A stretch of 54,839 nucleotides of DNA. It comes from Priapulus caudatus (Eukaryota > Priapulida > Priapulimorpha > Priapulimorphida > Priapulidae). Numbering within the stretch: the stretch's first letter is position 1; every line of letters starts with the position of its first letter. This document shows positions 10,301-18,559 of the stretch, piece after piece. A program made the position numbers and the translations under genes. A model generated the notes under the pieces. The model made no database searches. It was not told the DNA's origin and saw only the letters and a list, made by a program, of their open reading frames with translations. The stretch lies in NCBI RefSeq assembly GCF_000485595.1, contig NW_014577105.1, forward strand, positions 311,830-366,668, read 5' to 3'.

Positions 10301-13300
10301 ACCCGATAGCGATTATTACCGATTTCTTATGCATGCGTGCGTGCGTGTGTATGTACAGTCGGTTTCGGTGCGTGCTGTGAGATGCTGTGCACGTGCACGT
10401 GCGTCTGCATGCGTGGAGTGATGGTGAGTGATGGCGTGGCGTGGGTGCGTGTGTACCTTACCGGTTGCGTGCATCGCGTGCGTGTGCACGTTACCGGTGC
10501 GTGCATGAGTCTGGAGTGTGCGTGCGGTGTGGACGTTGAGACGTGCGTGCGTGCGTGTTGTGCGTTGGTCGCGTGTGCACGTTACAGTGCGTGCTGAGTG
10601 CTGTGCGTGCATGTTGCAAAGTACGTGGCGGTGTGTGGTAGTGTGTGTGTCGTACACGTGGTTGCGTGGTGCGTGTGCACGGGGTACACGTGCGTTGCAT
10701 GCGTGTGCATGCAGTGAGTGATGCGTGCGTGCGTGGCATGGACAGTACACGTGTGGTGAGTGCTGTCTCCGTGCGTGCATGCGTGCGTGTGCACGTACAC
10801 ATGCGGTGCGTGTGGTACGTGCGTGCATGAGTGTTTGCGTGCGTGCTTGCACGGAAGACGTGTGCGTGCGTGCCCGTGCTGTGCGTTGATGGTGTGTGGC
10901 GTGCGTGCGCGTGACTGCATGCGTCGAGTGCTCGTGCGTGGTACAGTTATACGTACCACGTGTCACCGTATCTGCACATGTGCGCGGTGCTGCGGTGGTT
11001 ACCTACACGTGTGTGCATGCGTGCGTTGTGCACGGACACGTGCGTGCGTGAGTGTGTGGTGCGTGTGAGTACAGTCGTGCTTGGCGTGTGTGCGTGTGTG
11101 TGTGCGGCGTGGCATGTGCCACGTAGACGTGCGTGTTGTGTGTCCTGTGCGTGCGTGCGTGTGCGGTACACGTGGGTGCATGCGTGGTGTGTTACCTACG
11201 TGGTGATGTGCGTGTGCAGTTACAGTGCGTGCATGCGTCGTGGAGTCCGTGTAGTGCGTGCGCTGCGTGTGTGTGCGCTGTGTGCGGTACCGCGTGCGTG
11301 GCGTCGTGCAGTGGGGGGGGGTGCACGGTACACGTGTGTGTTTGTGCGTGCTGTGAGTACGTGCGTGTGTTGTGGCAGTAACCACGTGCCTGTGGTGCAT
11401 GCAGCATGTGCCATCGTGCGATGCTGTGCGTGTGACGGACATGTGCGTGAATGAGCTATGTGCGTGGTGTGCAGTACCGTGCATGGCGTGCGTGCGTACG
11501 GCGTTACGTACATCGACTAAGTGTTGCCGCCTTGTGGATTATGTACTATTCGTACTCGAGTTAGTGTCTACCGGGGCCTTACTCGAGTTGAGCTTACTCG
11601 ATCGACTGGGACGAGGTTAAGCGTAACTCGGTTAATGCTAACTCGAGTAAAGGCCTTGTAGACATTTAACTCGAGTTAGGTTCGTCGTGTAGCGAGGCTG
11701 AGTCATGAGATGTATGAAGCTGGATGAGGTCTGGTGTGGTCGGGGAGTGCCGCACTCCTTTTATTCTTTGTGCAAGATGGACATACTGTGTGCGAGCATA
11801 TATTAACGTTTATTCAGGTCACCACACAAGTTTGGATTTCTTCTTCATCATTTCTATATCAAAATTTTAATTCAACGTTACATTATAGTAAGTTATCCAA
11901 TGTTTAGGCAATGTATGTGTTTACTATAAAGTGTTTAACATCATGTGATTAACATGTCAGTTGTTTAACCATACCTGTTATAGTATCAGGGGCCGGTTTC
12001 ACGAAGCGTGATTAACTTTAATTATGATTAAATCACTAATCATGATTAACCTCCCGTTTCTGTTTCTGTATCTGTTTCACGAAGCGATTTAAGTACATAT
12101 TTAACTAATCACATAATTAGCCGTCTTAAACATGAATTACACTGTATTCAAAATCGCGGACAATGCAAAAGTACCTGCGAAACAGTACCTGAAAAGGAAT
12201 TAATTTGCAATTATAATTACTAAATTAGTACAGCTAATCTTAGATAATTAAAATATCATTGGGAAAAAATGGAAGTACAATTTCCAATTCTAAAATCTGC
12301 AGCCTACTTACTGTACTAGTACTATACATACATACTACTACTAGTACTAGCAACTAATTATGATTAGTGGATTTAATCATGCTCCTGAGTAGAATTAAAT
12401 ATTGTCATTAACTTAATCATGATTAAAGTTAATTACGCTTTGTGAAACAGTCACTTCAATTTAACTACGGGAGGTTAATCATGATTAGTAATTTAATCAT
12501 GATTAAGGACTTAATTACGCTTCGTGAAACCGGCCCCAGGTGTTTAAAGCACCGCATGTGTTTAAGATCGAAAGTGTTTCACAGGTGTTTAACATGGCAG
12601 CTGTTTCACCTTTTGTGTGTTTGTGACAGGTTTTCCACGCTGTACACGATGTTTCCCGTGTTCTCTCTCGTTTTGGACTCCGATGTGTCATCAGAGGTGG
12701 CCCTCACCTACCCAGAACTCTACAAGGAGCTGACGAAGGGAAGATCACTGTCTTTCAAAACCTTTTTCATTTGGGTGCTCATCAGTATATATCAAGGTGA
12801 GAGCACACTAGATGGTATGGGATTGCACGTAAAACTCACACTCACTCGTTCCCAAATGATTAATGCTAACTTTACTGTTACATTTGACATTTTACCTTGG
12901 AATATTAGAGTTGAAATTACATCATATCTTCGCATAATGAGATCACGGGTTCCCTTACCTTATCCTAACTCACCCTAAGCTATCTTACTTTCGGCGGAGG
13001 TTGGCCACCTCCTCCCACCAGCTATCATTACAGTAATACTATACCAGCGAGCCAGCCAGTACGTAGATTACTATACCGCATGCACAGCAGCCGCGCACTA
13101 ACGTGGTTTATCTCTCGCTGGCATCGTGCAGGCGGCATCATCATGTACGGAGCGTTCCTGCTGTTTGACGCGGAGTTCATCCACGTCGTCGCAATCACGT
13201 TCACTGCCCTCATCCTCACCGAGCTGCTCATGGTTGCGCTCACCATCCGCCGCTGGCACTGGACGATGGCCGTCGGTGAGCTGCTCAGCCTCGCCATCTA

Positions 13301-14852
13301 CCTGCTCTCACTCGTCATCCTCAACGACTACTTCGGTGAGTTTGGGAGTATACCGTGACGCCACCTGTGGGGATTCGGCTAACCGGTTGTTTGTCATTTT
13401 CCGTTCAAATTAAGGTTTCAACCGTGTGAAACTCGTGCAAAATGCATGGATTCATGCATTTGGTATGTATATTTTTGTGTGGATATGTTGCGTTTTGTTG
13501 GCAGTATTGACCATCGTGTTTTTTAGTGGTTTATTGCACAAACATGGCTGTACAGGTTTGTGCCAAAGGACAAAGGTGATTCTGAGAGGATGTCACCCCC
13601 TTTCCACCCCAGTGAAATGTCTTGGTTATATTAGTGTGACCAATGAAGATTGGGTGTTTACTCATTTTGCATTCATAGGATTTATTATTTCATGTGATTG
13701 AGTACTGGTTTAAAAGAATAATAGTCCCATTGATTATGCAAAGTTGACGAATGCTACAGTAACTGGCACCTTGTGTAGTTAATAAGTACATTACCTTATA
13801 GCCAAACGCGTATTAGTTTGTCCGATATCACTGCTGGTTACTAAGAAATGTCAAATTGAAATCTGCAGTTCAAGAAATCAGTTGACTGACTTGTTTACAG
13901 TTTCAAAACCGCATACGGTGAAACGGGTGTAATACAGATTTATAGTGCACCGGACATTTTCGCATGCATGCTTGGCCGTACGCAATGCTAGCGATAGTAC
14001 AGTACTGTAACTGCATACGTAACAGTAGCTCTGATTGTAATGAACGTGGAATCCACGTATGAATCACGGACGCTCGTGATAATCAAGTAGGCTGTGGGGG
14101 GGGGGCAATACTATGGGGATATCGCGGAATAACCACGGCCACAGACTAAACATGGAAAGCAGATTGCACTACGCGTATTTACATATATTGGTCAAACGAA
14201 TACACCTCTGTGTCCGAAATTTAAGACATGTGGGTACCCGTTCATTATCACCCACGGTTATTTACTTGTGCCTCAATACCGAGAATACACCCATGCAGAG
14301 ATACATTCTACTAGCTCATTAGTCGTTATAAGCATCTCGGGACAAACAATTCTTTGCTCAACACCCGTAGCAACATGTGACATCACCTAACTGTTTCGAG
14401 GCTATTTTGCTTGGCAAACAATCTAGCGTTGACGCCAGATTACCAGATTTACGGATTTCAATTAGACTTTGCTTAGTAATTAGCAGTGATATTGTACAAA
14501 CTAATACGCGTTTGGCTATAAGGTAATGTACTTATTAACTACACAAGGTGCCAGTTACTGTAGCATTCGTCAACTTTGCATAATCAATGGGCCTATTATG
14601 CCTATAAGTTATTTTGCATCTAGTTTTAATAGATGGGCTCGTAAAGTGAGTGTTGAGATGGTATACACACCACATTGTTGCTCTCTAGGTTTTACATTGT
14701 CACATTTTACTCCGGCAGATGCATCTTTCATATCGACGTGGGACTTCATATGGAAGGTGACAAGCATCACACTGGTCAGCTGTCTACCACTCTACATACT
14801 CAAATATTTGCGCAAGAGATTCTCGCCTCCCAGCTACCAGAAGTTGACCTAG
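4150..14852 (+). CDS. ATP9: ATP9-like class-2 P4-ATPase (phospholipid flippase), C-terminal eight exons
   Basis: Spliced CDS: 4150-4320, 5001-5189, 6949-7158, 9174-9262, 9637-9768, 12630-12796, 13132-13335, 14719-14852. That gives 1296 nt, or 431 codons plus stop, about the last 40% of the roughly 1050-residue family protein. All junctions are GT-AG and the phases agree. The protein shows the P-domain hinge ([10 protein letters not shown]), the Mg-binding [13 protein letters not shown], the SLAADFSI segment and then TM5-TM10. The spacing and the [22 protein letters not shown] and SPPSYQKLT segments are diagnostic of ATP9A/ATP9B/Neo1 rather than other P4-ATPases. Family role: flippase of the Golgi and endosome membranes, with no need for a CDC50 partner. 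The actuator domain, DKTGT site and N-domain lie outside the window. Introns hold MITEs, minisatellites and other repeats. Vertebrates have two paralogues; this gene cannot be assigned to A or B. Confidence 0.97.
4558..4851. mobile_element. hAT-type MITE in ATP9 intron
   Basis: A 294-bp element starts CAGTGGCGTAGCCAGGG and ends CCTGGCTACGCCGTTG, so the termini are imperfect inverted repeats of about 16 bp. CAGTGGCGTAGCCAG is a terminus often seen in hAT MITEs of aquatic animals. The flanks are TACATATG (4550-4557) and TAGATATG (4852-4859): an 8-bp target duplication with one mismatch, as expected for hAT. It has no coding capacity and contains long G and C runs near the left end. Confidence 0.85.
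5001..5189 (+). CDS. ATP9: ATP9-like exon B (P-domain hinge)
   Basis: 63 codons, phase 0 to phase 0. It opens with [19 protein letters not shown], the conserved P-type ATPase TGD hinge motif, and closes with [10 protein letters not shown] before GTAAAG. The middle (about residues 22-50) is the less conserved ATP9-specific loop. The first base could be off by one, because I counted it from the reading frame. Confidence 0.95.
5190..5605 (+). repeat. 48-bp G-rich minisatellite starting at the splice donor
   Basis: About five near-identical tandem copies of a 48-bp unit (built from GGTGGTGAGGCGGGGGTGGG and GCAGGAACAGCTGACGGGG blocks) span about 5335-5605. More degenerate copies reach back to the exon B donor at 5190. 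The unit is strongly G-rich on the coding strand. Because 48 is a multiple of 3, it gives long but meaningless open frames on both strands (SCSHPRL-type repeats). Confidence 0.92.
5826..6839 (+). mobile_element. Dispersed repeat AGCTCRCCTTGACATCGTC, copy 1 (ATP9 intron)
   Basis: It starts with a short palindrome (AGCTCGCCTTGACATCGTC followed by AAGGTGAGCT), then a GTCCGT-rich segment. It ends GTGAGCTACAGTGTCATTG with ACACTTTCATT. A second copy in DPAGT1 (38302-39122) shares both ends and internal text. An internal segment of about 310 bp is tandemly duplicated here (about 5905-6060 against 6215-6370). An inverted repeat with AGAGTATATAATGGGAG arms lies at about 6716-6768. Repeats of this style are common in marine invertebrates. 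It has no ORF and is presumably non-autonomous. Confidence 0.8.
6949..7158 (+). CDS. ATP9: ATP9-like exon C (P-domain Mg-binding motif)
   Basis: 70 codons, phase 0 to phase 0, after TATTGCAG. It carries [20 protein letters not shown] and the catalytic [13 protein letters not shown] motif, whose two Asp residues coordinate Mg2+. It ends GIGIVGK before GTGCCA. Confidence 0.96.
7185..7375 (+). repeat. Degenerate CTGT/CTGCCT tract
   Basis: A decayed pyrimidine-rich simple repeat (CTGTCTGTCTGCCTG-like) begins 27 bases after the exon C donor and fades by about 7370. Confidence 0.7.
7402..7800 (+). repeat. ACCCGGCGTTGCCC repeat core followed by (ATCT)n microsatellite
   Basis: The segment AGCAGGACACCCGGCGTTGC at 7406-7428 resembles the conserved core seen next to microsatellites in several invertebrate interspersed repeats. 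It is followed, from about 7480 to 7800, by a long, partly interrupted ATCT/ATCC microsatellite. The microsatellite gives spurious [11 protein letters not shown] open frames. The family assignment of the core is from memory and uncertain. Confidence 0.75.
7985..8721 (+). repeat. 0.73-kb uncharacterised dispersed repeat, copy 1
   Basis: It aligns over its whole length in direct orientation with 52987-53740. Shared landmarks in order are GCACCTTGAGAAAT, AGCTATATGTAAACAAACA, GTGTTGCGAGGTGCCTGCC, AAAACAATCGAGTAGCGCGG, AATGCATCGGCCGGG, GAAGGCGGGGCTTATTC and TCCTCGGCGCGCCTCGGCA. I see no ORF and no clear terminal repeat. This copy carries about 24 bp near its right end (8690-8712) absent from copy 2, and lacks an insert of about 45 bp found there. 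A solo LTR or a non-autonomous element are both possible. Confidence 0.85.
8722..9173. other. ATP9 intron stretch without features
   Basis: I see nothing recognisable here beyond the polypyrimidine tract leading into the acceptor CAG at 9171-9173. Confidence 0.5.
9174..9262 (+). CDS. ATP9: ATP9-like exon D
   Basis: 89 nt, phase 0 to phase 2. It reads [16 protein letters not shown] and then [12 protein letters not shown], joining the P domain to the transmembrane half. The last two bases (AG) complete a Ser codon with the first base of the next exon. The donor is GTATGT. Confidence 0.94.
9409..9515 (+). repeat. Degenerate GGTAACCAT repeat
   Basis: Four imperfect units of about 30 bp (GGTAACCATA/GACACAGCTAACAATACA-like) lie in the short intron between exons D and E. 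They are probably an old minisatellite. Confidence 0.6.
9637..9768 (+). CDS. ATP9: ATP9-like exon E (TM5)
   Basis: 132 nt, phase 2 to phase 2, after TTTACAG. It encodes [18 protein letters not shown] followed by a hydrophobic span ([15 protein letters not shown]), the first helix after the P domain. The donor is GTAAGA. Confidence 0.94.
9769..10206. other. ATP9 intron stretch, GA-rich at its right end
   Basis: Nothing is recognised except a GAGAGA/GGGGAGA purine tract at about 10165-10206, directly beside the next TIR element. Confidence 0.5.
10207..11699. mobile_element. TIR element with TAACTCGAGTTA subterminal palindromes and a GTGC minisatellite core
   Basis: The left end reads AGCCTCGTCTACACGACGAA and the right end is its inverse (TTCGTCGTGTAGCGAGGCT), so the terminal inverted repeats are about 30 bp with small indels. 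Inside each end sit three or four copies of the palindrome TAACTCGAGTTA. The core (about 10330-11515) is over 1 kb of degenerate GTGCGTGCGTGT/ACGTACACGTG minisatellite. There is no transposase. Open frames in the core are simple-repeat artefacts (CVRACVR and HTHARTH). I see no clear target duplication. The element lies in the intron between exons E and F. Confidence 0.8.
11989..12537. mobile_element. MITE with GGGGCCGGTTTCACGAAGCG terminal inverted repeats
   Basis: A 549-bp element begins GGGGCCGGTTTCACGAAGCG and ends with the inverse, CGCTTCGTGAAACCGGCCCC apart from small differences. A second, inner pair of inverted repeats (AATCATGATTAACCTCCCG at about 12038 and its inverse at about 12468) suggests a compound or self-inserted structure. 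The interior is AT-rich with many ATCATGATTAA palindromes and has no ORF. It ends 92 bases before ATP9 exon F. Confidence 0.88.
12630..12796 (+). CDS. ATP9: ATP9-like exon F (TM6-TM7)
   Basis: 167 nt, phase 2 to phase 1, after GTGACAG. It contains [18 protein letters not shown] and [17 protein letters not shown], two of the most recognisable ATP9 segments. The donor is GTGAGA. The acceptor lies 92 bases downstream of a complete TIR element (11989-12537). Confidence 0.96.
13132..13335 (+). CDS. ATP9: ATP9-like exon G (TM8-TM9)
   Basis: 204 nt, phase 1 to phase 1. It encodes [16 protein letters not shown], then [19 protein letters not shown] and a further hydrophobic span ending VILNDYF. It is markedly GC-richer than its flanking introns, as are the other exons. 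The donor is GTGAGT. Confidence 0.96.
13718..14599. mobile_element. Long-TIR element in the last ATP9 intron
   Basis: The segment from ATAATAGTCCCATTGATTAT (13718) to about 13860 recurs inverted at about 14460-14599 with few mismatches, giving terminal inverted repeats of about 130-140 bp around a unique centre of about 600 bp. The centre has a G10 run (about 14096-14106) and no transposase-like ORF. The flanks show no obvious target duplication. It is a foldback/MITE-type insertion within the 1.4-kb intron. Confidence 0.85.
14719..14852 (+). CDS. ATP9: ATP9-like terminal exon H (TM10 and stop)
   Basis: 134 nt, entered in phase 1 after TCCGGCAG. It encodes [19 protein letters not shown], the last helix, then [14 protein letters not shown] and a TAG stop at 14850-14852. 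The family ends with the same RxxxSPPSYxKL tail, so the C-terminus is complete. Confidence 0.96.
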
Positions 14853-15161
14853 TCGTCGCTAAACTGTCTTCCTCAGTGATGCATGCAAACACTAGCTCCA
14901 CCTGTGTGCCTGAATGTGAATGTCGTGTTACATATCTGCCAATCCCGAATCTGTTTCGTGGACTACTTTGATGTAGGTTTGCTACGATTTAGCGTCGAGG
15001 TTAGCTATGTGAGGAATTTATTTATTGATGTACATAGGTTATGAACTAATGTTGGGTGGATCTCTATGGAATATAATGAATCACTATTATGAGTGTAAAT
15101 AATATATGCTCCCAAATCAATCAAATCCTCTATCCATCTATCTATCTTTGTGTGTGTGTGG
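14853..15161 (+). other. ATP9-like 3' flank / probable 3' UTR
   Basis: The sequence immediately after the stop is non-coding. No canonical AATAAA is visible close to the stop. It ends in a TATC and then a TG microsatellite at about 15128-15161, into which the next MITE inserted. Confidence 0.5.
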
Positions 15162-15716
15162 CAGTGTTGTAGTCGAGTCCAAAAAAAGGGAAAAAAGGGA
15201 AAAAATCGCAACAGTGCATCGTAGACATTCGAAAGTGTATAGTCAGCCGAAAACACAGAGACATGAGTCATACGAAACGTGTCAAAGTAACGGATCCATT
15301 TGTGTTTTACGAGAATGACACGGCTTGTTGAACCAAATGAGAGAGTGCTAGTACCTTCGAAGTGGTAGAAGAAAAGAAAGAAGTGGTAGAAAAAACGCAA
15401 AGGAACGAAGTGACAGCAGATTCAAACCAAAGGGACAAGATCTTAATCGAGCCATTGAAAACGTTACAAGATTAGGCCGTGTATCTAGAAAACCTAGGAG
15501 TTTTAGTTTTAAATTGTTGTAAACTGTGTGTTACAATATGTACAGTTGTGTACTATGTATGTAGTGGCCTCGAGCCGGCCTCGACCCGAGTCCTTGAGTC
15601 CGGAGGGCTTGAGTACGAGTCCGAGTCAGAGTCGTTGCACTCCGAGGCCAAGACCGAGACCGAGACCAAGGAAAACGGTCTCGAGGCCAAGACCGGCCTC
15701 GATGCCTACAACACTG
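15162..15716. mobile_element. hAT-type MITE inserted in a (GT)n microsatellite
   Basis: A 555-bp element starts CAGTGTTGTAGTCGAG and ends CTCGATGCCTACAACACTG, imperfect inverted repeats with hAT-like CAGTG termini. The 8 bp flanking each side (15154-15161 GTGTGTGG, 15717-15724 GTGTGTGT) match at 7 of 8 positions, consistent with an 8-bp duplication, although the microsatellite makes this weak evidence. Near the right end there is a GAGTCCGAGTC / GAGACCGAGACC simple-repeat region. It encodes nothing recognisable. Confidence 0.78.
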
Positions 15717-15757
15717 GTGTGTGTGTGTGTGTGTGCGTGTGCGTGTGTATGTATGTA
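15717..15757 (+). repeat. (GT)n microsatellite
   Basis: A short GT/GC-alternating tract continues the microsatellite interrupted by the MITE on its left. Confidence 0.85.
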
Positions 15758-15807
15758 TCAGGAGTAAATCATCATAAAGGAGTTTGACACATATGTTCCT
15801 GGATTTT

Positions 15808-16300
15808 TAGCTCATCTGACAAAGTCAGATGCAGCTTGTAGAATTGCATGATTGTCCCCCCGTGCGTGCGTCAACAGTTGGGCACAAATCTTAACTGCTC
15901 GACGTACGGTCACGATATTCGGGACGTGGGGGGGTAATCCGAAAACGAGTTGGGATGTCGAAGCTGGGGGTCAGAGGTCAAAGGTCAAGAGGTGTAAAAG
16001 AAGGGGGAACATTTCCTCCTTAACTTAAGGTATAGGGAGGAAATGCAGAATTGCGGCACAAATCTAAACCGCTTGACCTAGGCTCGTGATAGTCGGTGTA
16101 TAGCATCATGGTAGGAAAAGACATCACTGTGCCGAAATTGGAGGTCACAAGTCAAAGATAAATGGGGCACGGCAGATTTTAGACATTTTCTGAGGACATG
16201 GTCTGACGGAGCGATTGAATTTTGTTTCAGCGGTGACCTACCATTTTTATGGCTTTATTGAAAGGACCATGAAATGTACTTTCCGCTGACATGCGAAGAG
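15808..16300 (+). repeat. AGCTCATCTGACAAAG-type dispersed repeat (single end visible)
   Basis: It begins TTTTAGCTCATCTGACAAAG followed by TCAGATG, a terminal hairpin of the same design as the elements at 5826 and 38302 but of a different sequence family. A CCGTGCGTGCGTC segment and several 'GACCTAGGCTCGTGATAG' paragraph-like phrases follow. The right end is not defined. Confidence 0.55.
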
Positions 16301-17140
16301 TAAGTGTCGGATAATCTTTTGACCCTCAAGAGGAAGGTTAAACATTGATTTGTTGACTGTTAACAAAGGACTGAACTGCTTTTGCTATTATTAGAGCCCA
16401 TACCTGTGTGAATGTGAGGCTACAGTTGCACAGTTTAATTGCAAAGGTAAATGTTTGTTGAACAAAGTTTACGCTCCTTAGATCATATTATTTTCTAAAG
16501 CAGTCTGTCTATAGCACTCTGAATGCTGAATCAGTGAATGCTTGCGTGGGTAAGCAAAAACACGGGGCAGCCCATGGCTGGCACGCTTCTAATCATAATT
16601 GTTGCCTGCCAACCTGCAATGCACATGTGTTAACTCACAGCTGAGCGAAATTATCGCCTGCCTGAATATACTTACTTGGATTTTAGCCTGTAGGATTTCA
16701 GGAACTCCCCAGGGAGCTAGAAGGGCGATGCCATCTTTGATTATTGATTACACTTGCACGTGCCATCTCGCGGCAACTATAGGCCTAGTTTAAATTAGAT
16801 TTTATTCTCAAGTAACTTTGTTAAACGAATAAATAATAACTAGTGTAATGGGTCGTATTACGTTTCAGTTCGTGTAGATAGTTGATGTGATCATATAGTT
16901 AGATATTGTTCTTCATCTTGCATTGTGTTATTAACTGTTCTTTACCCGTAGTCTTGTTTCGTGTTTGCGGTGAGCTTGAAGGAGATGTCAGATAATGTTC
17001 TGTGTTTGGTGCGGCGTAGTAGCGTAGATAATACTAATGATTAAACACAAATCCATGAATGAGTTTTCCACGCATAGTAATTTATTGTTGCTCACAGTAC
17101 AATCGTGAACAAAGACTCCAGAAAAGGTATCAACACAATA
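16301..17140. other. Intergenic stretch without recognised features
   Basis: I see no gene, RNA or repeat structure. A weakly pyrimidine-rich GTCCGTCTGT tract starts just to the right (17155-17225). Confidence 0.5.
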
Positions 17141-17667
17141 TATGCTTCTTTTTGTTCGTCCGTCTGTACATCTGTCAGTTTCTGAGTCTGTCCGTCAGTC
17201 TTTGAGTCCGTCTGTCATTCTTTTCAACACCGTCGATATATGCGTGCGTACAAGGAGAGAGAACCCCCTTTCCGCTTCCAAGGTGTGTCGTATATATACA
17301 ACCAGCCAGGTGACGTCATCTTACTCTATGCACGTGCGGGACCATGCGATTTACACGTGTGTAGGCTCTCGCCTAAGATCAAGTTAACAGGTGTAAGATC
17401 GAGTTGACATTTTACAAAATCATGTTCTACTCACGTGTGCTAGGTTACAAATGCGCACATCCTGTATTCTAAGAATTCTACACAGGTCCGGTGTCTACGC
17501 AGTTAGAAACTGACATCCTGGGTGTTGGCTTATTGCATACACATAATTATATACTTTACCAATCAACATTTTCTAATTACTACATATTAACTGGGCACTG
17601 TTACACCACTCCCATCGCAATTTACTTTCGTGACTTGATGTCACAAAGTGTAGTTCTAAAACACAGC

Positions 17668-18420
17668 AAACATATAAACACACAACATTAAACATAAACG
17701 ATTAACGAACATTAAACAATTTCTTTTTCCTTATGACACATTTACCTAACACCAACCGATTGCCTAATACCAACCGGAAAAACAATCGACTTATATTAGG
17801 GTGCACCAACTTCTTTTAGTCGCCTCGTACGACATGCAGAAGATGCAGTAGACGTATTCTGTTCGCTGGGCCTACACTGCAATTTTAATGAAATGTCAAT
17901 GGCCTTTCAAGGGCGCACACATCCATCTTCATCTATCTTCACTTTCTTGATCTATTTATCCAAACACACAACATTAACCATAAACAATTAACTAACATTA
18001 CACTATAAAAACAGGAAAGTACCCATACCACCTGATCAAGTGGAAAAAGAACCATGTGGGCAAAGACCTTCGGCCGTGCCCCCTTCAATGCAGGGCATGT
18101 CATCCCATCGGTCGATCAAAGACTTCAATTACTCACCATCCCTGACAACAACTGGACTGATAACAATGGAGTTATACAAAGACGCACAAATGAAGGTGTG
18201 CGCGTATGATCGCGTGCACAGGATCTCAGCTGCAAAGTACACAGCCAGACACGCGTTACAAGAATTAATAAAGAAAAAAAAATTCAAATTCAAAGGTGTA
18301 GCAAGATTTTACGGCTGGATGCCCTTCCTGACTCCAACTCCGTTTAGTCGACTTCTACGACATGCAGGAGATACAGTAGGAGTATTCGCTCGCCGGGCCT
18401 ACACGGCTAATAGTGAAATA
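17668..18420 (+). repeat. Duplicated segment with two diverged sub-repeats
   Basis: The phrase CACAACATTAAACATAAACG at 17681 recurs at 17967 (CACAACATTAACCATAAAC), 286 bp apart. A second phrase, GTTTAGTCGACTTCTACGAC with its ATGCAGGAGATACAGTAGG continuation (18340-18400), recurs diverged at 17816-17880. The region may be the remains of one element duplicated in tandem. An open frame of 137 codons at 18040-18453 overlaps it and has no recognisable domain. Confidence 0.6.
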
Positions 18421-18559
18421 CAAAACCGAACCACAACACTGCAAACCGAATAATAAGGTCACTATCTATATAACCATACAAATAAATCTTACTAAACTAT
18501 TAGTACAAGACGATGTGCCGACACAATGTGCGTGGTACATACGCAGTAAACTAAAACCC

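Noticed and set aside
10316-11513. Many overlapping open frames (HTHARTH, CVRACVR style) in the GTGC tract, and similar ones at 29830-31331 and 41571-43221
   Set aside because: They are six-frame translations of a simple repeat and of a run of N. Several cross the assembly gap. None has domain structure or splice context.
18040-18453. 137-codon plus-strand ORF left of the env pseudogene
   Set aside because: It overlaps a duplicated non-coding phrase and shows no domain or splice signals; a chance frame is likely.
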